Below are positions 20,896 to 24,874 of a stretch of 24,874 bases of DNA, one piece after another. Where the stretch lies: assembly GCA_910580205.1 (NCBI GenBank), contig CAJTVP010000025.1, positions 1 to 24,874 of the forward strand, read 5' to 3'. The translations under genes were made by a program, and so were the position numbers. Numbering within the stretch: the first letter of the stretch is position 1; every line of letters begins with the position of its first letter. The DNA is from an uncultured Eggerthellaceae bacterium. Lineage in GTDB: Bacteria > Actinomycetota > Coriobacteriia > Coriobacteriales > Eggerthellaceae. Under the pieces are notes generated by a model. It had not been told where the DNA came from, did not search any database, and was given only the letters and a program-made list of their open reading frames with translations.

Positions 20896-21890
20896 GAAGG
20901 ATCGTCCTCATCGCTTGGATCAACCGGTCTGCCGGCATCATCCGCTCTGCTTCCAGCCGGACCCTTCGCCTTATGAGGCTCGCCAGCATCCTCATCCACT
21001 TCGGGGCGCGCGTCGCGGGGCGCCTTCTCGTGCGCTTCAGGCTCATTCACGTCGCGCTCGATCCGGCGAAGGCTGGCGTTTTGGAACTCCGCGACGAAAC
21101 CAGCGGAGAAGATGCCGCCAGGGATGGCGACCAGGGCCACAGAGAGGAACATGATGAGCGATCCCACGATGCGCCCGAGCGGCGTGATGGGCACCAAGTC
21201 ACCGTAGCCCGTGGCGGTGATGGTGGTGACCGCCCAGTACACGCCGGAGAGCAGGCTGTTGAACTTGTCCGGTTGGGCCGGGTGCTCGATCTCATACATG
21301 ACCACGCTGGCCACCACGATCAGAAGGCCGATCACCATGAACGCGGCGATGATCTCAGAACGGCGTTTCTCCAGCACGCGGCCGATGGTGCGGAACCCTC
21401 GCATGTACCGGGAGATCTTCACCAGCCGCACCAGGCGCACCACGTTGATGATCGTGCGCAGCGTGGGGGACATGGGGATGAACCACGCCACCATGTTCGG
21501 GAAGAAGGAGAGAAGGTCGATGAGGCCGAGAGGGGAGAAGAGGTAGCGCAGGCGGGCGCGGACGCGCGTGCAGTCGCCGAAGGCCATGTCCGCGATCCAG
21601 ATGCGCGCCAGGTACTCCAAGAAGAAGCATACGGTGGAGAAGGTGTAGAACACGTTGATGACGCTGGATGTGATGGGGTCCAAGCCCGGTTGGGCGGAGA
21701 CGAACACGACGATGGCGTTCAGGAGGATCAGCACGAACAGCGCATATCCCAGCGTTTTCGCCAGCAGCTTCCCGCGGCGCGGGTTCTCCAGCGCGTAGAA
21801 CGTCTGGCGCTTCAGCTCGGAGGCGCTGGCGAAGGCGGCATGGCGCTCATGACGCTGCTCCCGGTGCGTTTCTTTGTGTCGCTTGACCAT
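20892..21890 (-). CDS. Voltage-gated-type potassium channel, six-span
   Basis: The 332-aa product, from ATG 21890 (MVKRHKETHREQ), has a charged N terminus and then six predicted helices, S1 to S6. S4 (about 145-170) carries regularly spaced basic residues (R145, R152, R155, K158, R161, R164), a voltage-sensor pattern. The pore loop holds TTITATGYGDLVP, the potassium selectivity filter TATGYGD at 225-231. S6 is followed by an acidic, Pro/Asp/Glu-rich cytoplasmic tail (about 280-332) with no RCK domain. The frame is open further upstream to 22061, but that part would lie across the divergent promoter region and has no membrane character; no strong ribosome site marks 21890, so the start is moderately certain. 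The mutY-like gene follows with overlap. Confidence 0.88.
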   Translation of the reverse strand: MVKRHKETHREQRHERHAAFASASELKRQTFYALENPRRGKLLAKTLGYALFVLILLNAIVVFVSAQPGLDPITSSVINVFYTFSTVCFFLEYLARIWIADMAFGDCTRVRARLRYLFSPLGLIDLLSFFPNMVAWFIPMSPTLRTIINVVRLVRLVKISRYMRGFRTIGRVLEKRRSEIIAAFMVIGLLIVVASVVMYEIEHPAQPDKFNSLLSGVYWAVTTITATGYGDLVPITPLGRIVGSLIMFLSVALVAIPGGIFSAGFVAEFQNASLRRIERDVNEPEAHEKAPRDARPEVDEDAGEPHKAKGPAGSRADDAGRPVDPSDEDDPS

Positions 21891-21929
21891 GGGGGCATGG
21901 TACTTCAACGGACAGGGGACGACAACGGG

Positions 21930-21935
21930 AATATA
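21930..21935 (-). promoter_or_regulatory. Weak candidate -10 of the channel-mutY genes
   Basis: TATATT on the minus strand, 39 bp before the channel ATG, in the divergent region shared with the symporter gene. No clear -35 was found. Confidence 0.25.
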
Positions 21936-22019
21936 GGCGGCTCGCGGTCCGGACCACACCGCCCACACGGGCATTTCGCGCGCGCGGGCAAATGCGGCAG
22001 CCCTCACCGGAAAAGCCAA

Positions 22020-22025
22020 TATAAT
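22020..22025 (+). promoter_or_regulatory. -10 box of the symporter gene
   Basis: A consensus TATAAT at 22020-22025, 48 bp upstream of the symporter start. The -35 region is GC-rich and not recognisable. Confidence 0.5.
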
Positions 22026-22073
22026 GGGCGCGTTTGACGGAAAACGGCGCACGGAACTCAAGAAGGACGCATC

Positions 22074-23501
22074 ATGGCGAACGAAACACCAACCAAAACC
22101 ACGACGGAGACCGCACCGACACGCGCCTCTTGGTCAGGCCGCTGGGGCTTCATCCTGGCTGCCGCGGCCTCTGCGGTGGGCCTGGGGAACCTCTGGCGCT
22201 TCCCGTATCTGGCGGCGAAGTACGGCGGCGGCGCGTTCTTGATCACCTACATCATCTTGGTCGTCACGTTCGGTTTCGCGCTCATGATGGCCGAAACGGC
22301 GCTCGGCCGCATGACGGGTCAGTCCGCCATCGGCGCGTTCCGCGCTTTCGGCAAGAAGTTCACGTTCATCGGCATCTTGGCCTCTGCCGTGCCGTTCATC
22401 ATCACGCCGTACTACGCGCTCATCGGCGGCTGGGTGACGAAATACATGGCGGCCTACCTCGTGCAGCCAGCGGATGCTCTGGCTGACGGCGAGTTCTTCG
22501 GCGGCTTCATCCTGCAGAACGCCGAGAGCTACCTGTGGATGCTCATCTTCATCGCCGTGGTGATCGCGGTCGTGGCCTTTGGCGTGAAGCGCGGCATCGA
22601 ACGGGTGAACAAGGTGCTCATGCCCGCCCTCATCATCATGGCGATCCTCATCTCCGTCTTCGCGCTCACGTTGCCTGGCGCCCTGGATGGCTTGGCCTAC
22701 TACCTGATCCCGGATTTCACCAAGTTCAGCGCTGAGCTGGTCGTGGCGGCCATGGGCCAGATGTTCTTCAGCCTGTCGTTGGCCATGGGCATCATGATCA
22801 CCTACGGCTCTTACTTCTCCAAGAAGGAGGATCTGGAGCACTCCGTCCGCCGCATCGAGCTCTTCGACACCGGCATCGCCATCCTGGCCGGCCTCATGAT
22901 CATCCCGGCGGCCGTGGCCGTGCAGGGCAGCGGCGAGGCGGTGGCCACCACGGCGGGACCGGGCCTCATGTTCGGCGTGCTGCCCCAGGTGTTCATGGGC
23001 TTCGGCCCAGCGGCGAACGTGGTCGGCTTCCTGTTCTTCGCGCTCGTGTTCTTCGCGGCGCTGACCAGCTGCATCTCGCTCTTTGAAACGCTCGTCTCCA
23101 TCGTGGACGATGCCACGAACAAAGGCCGCACGTTCTCCATCATGGTCTGCGGCGCATTCGTCGTGATCGTGGGCATCATCGTGAACATGGGCTACAACGA
23201 GCTTTTGTCCGTGGACCTCATGTACAGCCTGTTCGGCATCGGCGAGTACCAAGATTCGCAGCTGCTGGACTTCTTCGACTTCCTGTCCAACACCATCATG
23301 ATGCCCATCGTGGCTCTCTTGACCTGCATCTTCGTTGGCTGGATCATCAAGCCGAAGACGCTCATCTCTGAGATCAAGCAGTCCAGCAAGTTCACCGGCG
23401 AGAAGCTGTTCGTCATCATGATCAAGTACATCGCCCCGGTGTTCGTGGTGGTCATCCTGGTCGCCTACGTGATGAACACCGCCGGCATCATCTCGCTGTA
23501 A
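22074..23501 (+). CDS. Sodium:neurotransmitter symporter family (NSS/SNF) transporter
   Basis: The 475-aa protein has a short hydrophilic N terminus, then RWGFILAAAASAVGLGNLWRFPYLAAKYGGGAF, the NSS signature in helix 1 where sodium and substrate bind in LeuT-like transporters. About eleven to twelve hydrophobic helices follow, with the partly unwound helix 6 region near FFSLSLAMGIMITYGSYF and helix 8 near FFAALTSCISLFE. Bacterial members import amino acids or related amines with sodium. The substrate cannot be deduced here. AGAAGGA precedes ATG 22074. It is divergent from the potassium channel gene and 21 bp upstream of ychF, with which it may be cotranscribed. Confidence 0.94.
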   Translation: MANETPTKTTTETAPTRASWSGRWGFILAAAASAVGLGNLWRFPYLAAKYGGGAFLITYIILVVTFGFALMMAETALGRMTGQSAIGAFRAFGKKFTFIGILASAVPFIITPYYALIGGWVTKYMAAYLVQPADALADGEFFGGFILQNAESYLWMLIFIAVVIAVVAFGVKRGIERVNKVLMPALIIMAILISVFALTLPGALDGLAYYLIPDFTKFSAELVVAAMGQMFFSLSLAMGIMITYGSYFSKKEDLEHSVRRIELFDTGIAILAGLMIIPAAVAVQGSGEAVATTAGPGLMFGVLPQVFMGFGPAANVVGFLFFALVFFAALTSCISLFETLVSIVDDATNKGRTFSIMVCGAFVVIVGIIVNMGYNELLSVDLMYSLFGIGEYQDSQLLDFFDFLSNTIMMPIVALLTCIFVGWIIKPKTLISEIKQSSKFTGEKLFVIMIKYIAPVFVVVILVAYVMNTAGIISL

Positions 23502-23522
23502 CGGACGCTCAAGGGAGACAAG

Positions 23523-24587
23523 ATGGCGCTTTCCATCGGGATCGTCGGGCTGCCGAACGTCGGCAAGTCCACGTTGTTCACGGCGCTCACGGACAAGGGC
23601 GGCCTGGCGGCGAATTATCCGTTCGCCACAATCGAGCCGAACATCGGCATCGTGCCGGTGCCGGACTCGCGCCTGGATGCGCTGGCGGAGATAGATCACC
23701 CGGCGAAGATCGTGCCGGCCACGGTGGAGTTCGTGGACATCGCCGGGCTTGTGGCCGGGGCCAGCCAAGGCGAAGGCCTGGGCAATCAGTTCTTGGCGAA
23801 CATCCGCGAAACGGATGCCATCTGCGAAGTGGTGCGTTTCTTCTCCGATCCGGATGTGGTGCACGTGGCGGGCAAGGTGGACGCGCTCTCGGATGTGGAG
23901 ACCATCAAGACGGAGCTCATCTTGGCGGATATCGCCACCATCGAGAAAGCGCTGCCGCGCCTTGAGAAGGAGGCCAAGCGGGACAAGGCTGCCGGCAAGA
24001 AGCTGGAAGCAGCTCAGCGCGTGTTGGAGGGCTTGAATGAGGGCCACCGCGCGCGGACGCTGGGGCTGGACGAAGAGGAGCAGGAAGCGCTCTACGAGCT
24101 GCATCTGCTCACCATGAAGCCCATGCTGTATGTGGCGAATGTGGATGAGGATTCGTTGGAGGCGGGCCTGCCTGAGATCGACGGGCTGTCGCCGGTGCCC
24201 ATCTCTGCGAAGGTGGAGGCTGATCTTGCGGAGCTGGATGCGGCGGAGGCGGCCGAATATCTGGAGGCCATGGGGCTTTCCGAGAGCGGCTTGGCGCGCT
24301 TGGTCCGTGAGGCTTACGCGCTTTTAGGGTTGCAGTCGTTCTTCACCAGCGGTGAGACGGAGAGCCGCGCGTGGACGGTGCCCATCGGGGCGAAAGCGCC
24401 CCAGGCGGCAGGCGTCATCCATTCGGATTTCGAGCGCGGGTTCATCAAGGCGGAGACGGCCTCTTTTGAGGATTACGTTGATAACGGCGGCGAAGCCGGG
24501 TGCCGGGCCGCCGGGAAGCTCCGTCAAGAGGGCAAAGACTACGTGGTGCAGGATGGGGATGTCATGCACTTCAAGTTCAACGTCTAG
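23523..24587 (+). CDS. ychF: Ribosome-binding ATPase YchF (Obg-like)
   Basis: YchF is a universally conserved P-loop NTPase that prefers ATP over GTP, binds ribosomes and affects stress tolerance. The 354-aa product starts MALSIGIVGLPNVGKSTLF (P-loop GLPNVGKST at 9-17). DIAGLVAGASQGEGLGNQFL gives the G3 region with the hydrophobic residue in place of the catalytic Gln. MLYVANVDED replaces NKxD, the change linked to ATP preference, and a helical coiled-coil insert lies between. The C-terminal TGS domain (about 275-354) includes GAKAPQAAGVIHSDFERGFI and DYVVQDGDVMHFKFNV. AGGGAGACA precedes ATG 23523. Confidence 0.97.
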   Translation: MALSIGIVGLPNVGKSTLFTALTDKGGLAANYPFATIEPNIGIVPVPDSRLDALAEIDHPAKIVPATVEFVDIAGLVAGASQGEGLGNQFLANIRETDAICEVVRFFSDPDVVHVAGKVDALSDVETIKTELILADIATIEKALPRLEKEAKRDKAAGKKLEAAQRVLEGLNEGHRARTLGLDEEEQEALYELHLLTMKPMLYVANVDEDSLEAGLPEIDGLSPVPISAKVEADLAELDAAEAAEYLEAMGLSESGLARLVREAYALLGLQSFFTSGETESRAWTVPIGAKAPQAAGVIHSDFERGFIKAETASFEDYVDNGGEAGCRAAGKLRQEGKDYVVQDGDVMHFKFNV

Positions 24588-24592
24588 TTTTG

Positions 24593-24616
24593 TTACGAGC
24601 CCGTCCGGGCTCGTAA
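24593..24616 (+). terminator. Hairpin after ychF
   Basis: TTACGAGCCCG (24593-24603) and CGGGCTCGTAA (24606-24616) form an 11-bp perfect inverted repeat with a 2-nt centre, 5 bp after the ychF stop. There is no U tract. The 17-bp repeat shared with 16650-16666 starts 3 bases later. Confidence 0.7.
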
Positions 24617-24619
24617 TGA

Positions 24620-24636
24620 ATTGACGCTGCGGCTTC
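24620..24636 (+). repeat. 17-bp direct repeat, copy 2 (copy 1 at 16650-16666)
   Basis: Identical over 17 bases to 16650-16666 and in the same position relative to a 3'-end hairpin. The remainder of 24617-24757 holds no gene I can support; it includes a small GCCGC-TTC-GCGGC hairpin near 24723-24735. Confidence 0.75.
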
Positions 24637-24757
24637 TCAGATGCACCTGATCTTGACCCTTTCATGCTTTCCCTCACAGCACATAGGGCTGCTCGGCCGC
24701 ATGACGGCACCGAACCATAAGCGCCGCTTCGCGGCTTGAGCGCGGTGGCTTCTCCGA

Positions 24758-24874
24758 TTTCTGATGCAGGATCGGGCGGCGGATGCTCAGGCGGCCCTTC
24801 CTGTTCGCATCGTTGACCATTGGCACCCAATGGGTGCGCTACGGGGCTTCCCCTGTTTTTTTTCGGACAACCCC
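24758..24874 (-). repeat. Inverted repeat, right copy (partner at 1-107)
   Basis: The reverse complement of this end matches the left window end, strongest at 24799-24854 (51 of 56). It contains GCACCCA-A-TGGGTGC (24823-24837) and an overlapping alternative pair CCATTGG/CCAATGG (24818-24824 and 24828-24834). Compared with the left copy it has a ten-base insertion that includes eight T residues on the plus strand (24856-24863). The repeat runs off the end of the window. Confidence 0.8.
24843..24863 (+). terminator. Terminator-like hairpin inside the right repeat
   Basis: GGGG-CTT-CCCC (24843-24853) is followed by TG and eight T residues. The stem is short but GC-only and the U tract is long, so it could stop plus-strand transcription. 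The U tract is missing in the left copy of the repeat. Confidence 0.5.

Noticed and set aside
20871..22037. 388-aa plus-strand open frame opposite the channel gene
   Set aside because: His/Asp/Arg-rich antisense shadow. The minus strand encodes the selectivity filter and voltage sensor.
22134..24104. 656-aa open frame on the minus strand
   Set aside because: It runs antisense through the symporter and ychF genes. Its product is an improbable His/Asp/Arg/Glu-rich sequence, as expected from the shadow of strongly biased GC-rich codons.
1..24874. Transposon bounded by the terminal inverted repeats
   Set aside because: The interior is about 24 kb of core housekeeping genes with no transposase or recombinase, so the repeats are better explained as dispersed intergenic elements than as ends of a mobile element.

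Overview
The window looks like an ordinary chromosomal stretch of a GC-rich, probably anaerobic actinobacterium of the Coriobacteriia (Eggerthella/Slackia-like). I infer this from the gene order rpsF-ssb-rpsR-rplI-dnaB followed by purA and purD, the high GC, the oxygen-independent HemN-type radical SAM enzyme, the sodium:neurotransmitter-type symporter and the LysR regulator. Placement is by recognition, not by a search. No rRNA, CRISPR array, prophage or transposase gene is visible.

Layout. Positions 1-107 and 24758-24874 are inverted copies of one repeat that runs into both window edges. Two tandem tRNA-Ser genes (CGA and GGA anticodons) lie on the minus strand at 157-381, behind a good promoter and with a small terminator between them. 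A conserved hypothetical gene (583-1101) is followed by about 425 bp without a gene, which ends in a promoter and a hairpin resembling the S6:S18-binding leader. Then come rpsF, ssb, rpsR, an L9 gene with a long acidic tail, two hairpins, dnaB with a translationally coupled membrane protein, purA, purD, a HemN-like radical SAM gene and an orphan prepilin peptidase. A tRNA-Phe with its own promoter and terminator separates these from an SDR dehydrogenase and an envelope cluster: a YARHG-domain membrane protein, a 4-TM protein and an amidase lipoprotein.

At 13450-15682 a membrane-anchored glucosaminidase-like protein and two TrkA-type potassium regulators are packed with gaps of 2 bp. They are preceded by a 5' leader that can fold into a four-helix junction starting at the predicted transcription start. 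After that come two poorly known membrane proteins (one of 57 aa), a LysR regulator, trigger factor and a SlyD-type FKBP. On the minus strand a voltage-gated-type potassium channel overlaps a MutY-like glycosylase that has no Fe-S cysteines. A divergent SNF-family symporter and ychF close the window.

How the genes fit together: most of the window is housekeeping (translation, replication, purine synthesis, folding). The accessory signal is in envelope and potassium biology. The most interesting candidates are the structured leader in front of the hydrolase/TrkA operon, the cluster-less MutY, the terminal inverted repeats (which may mark an assembled contig's ends), and a 17-bp sequence repeated just behind two unrelated 3'-end hairpins.
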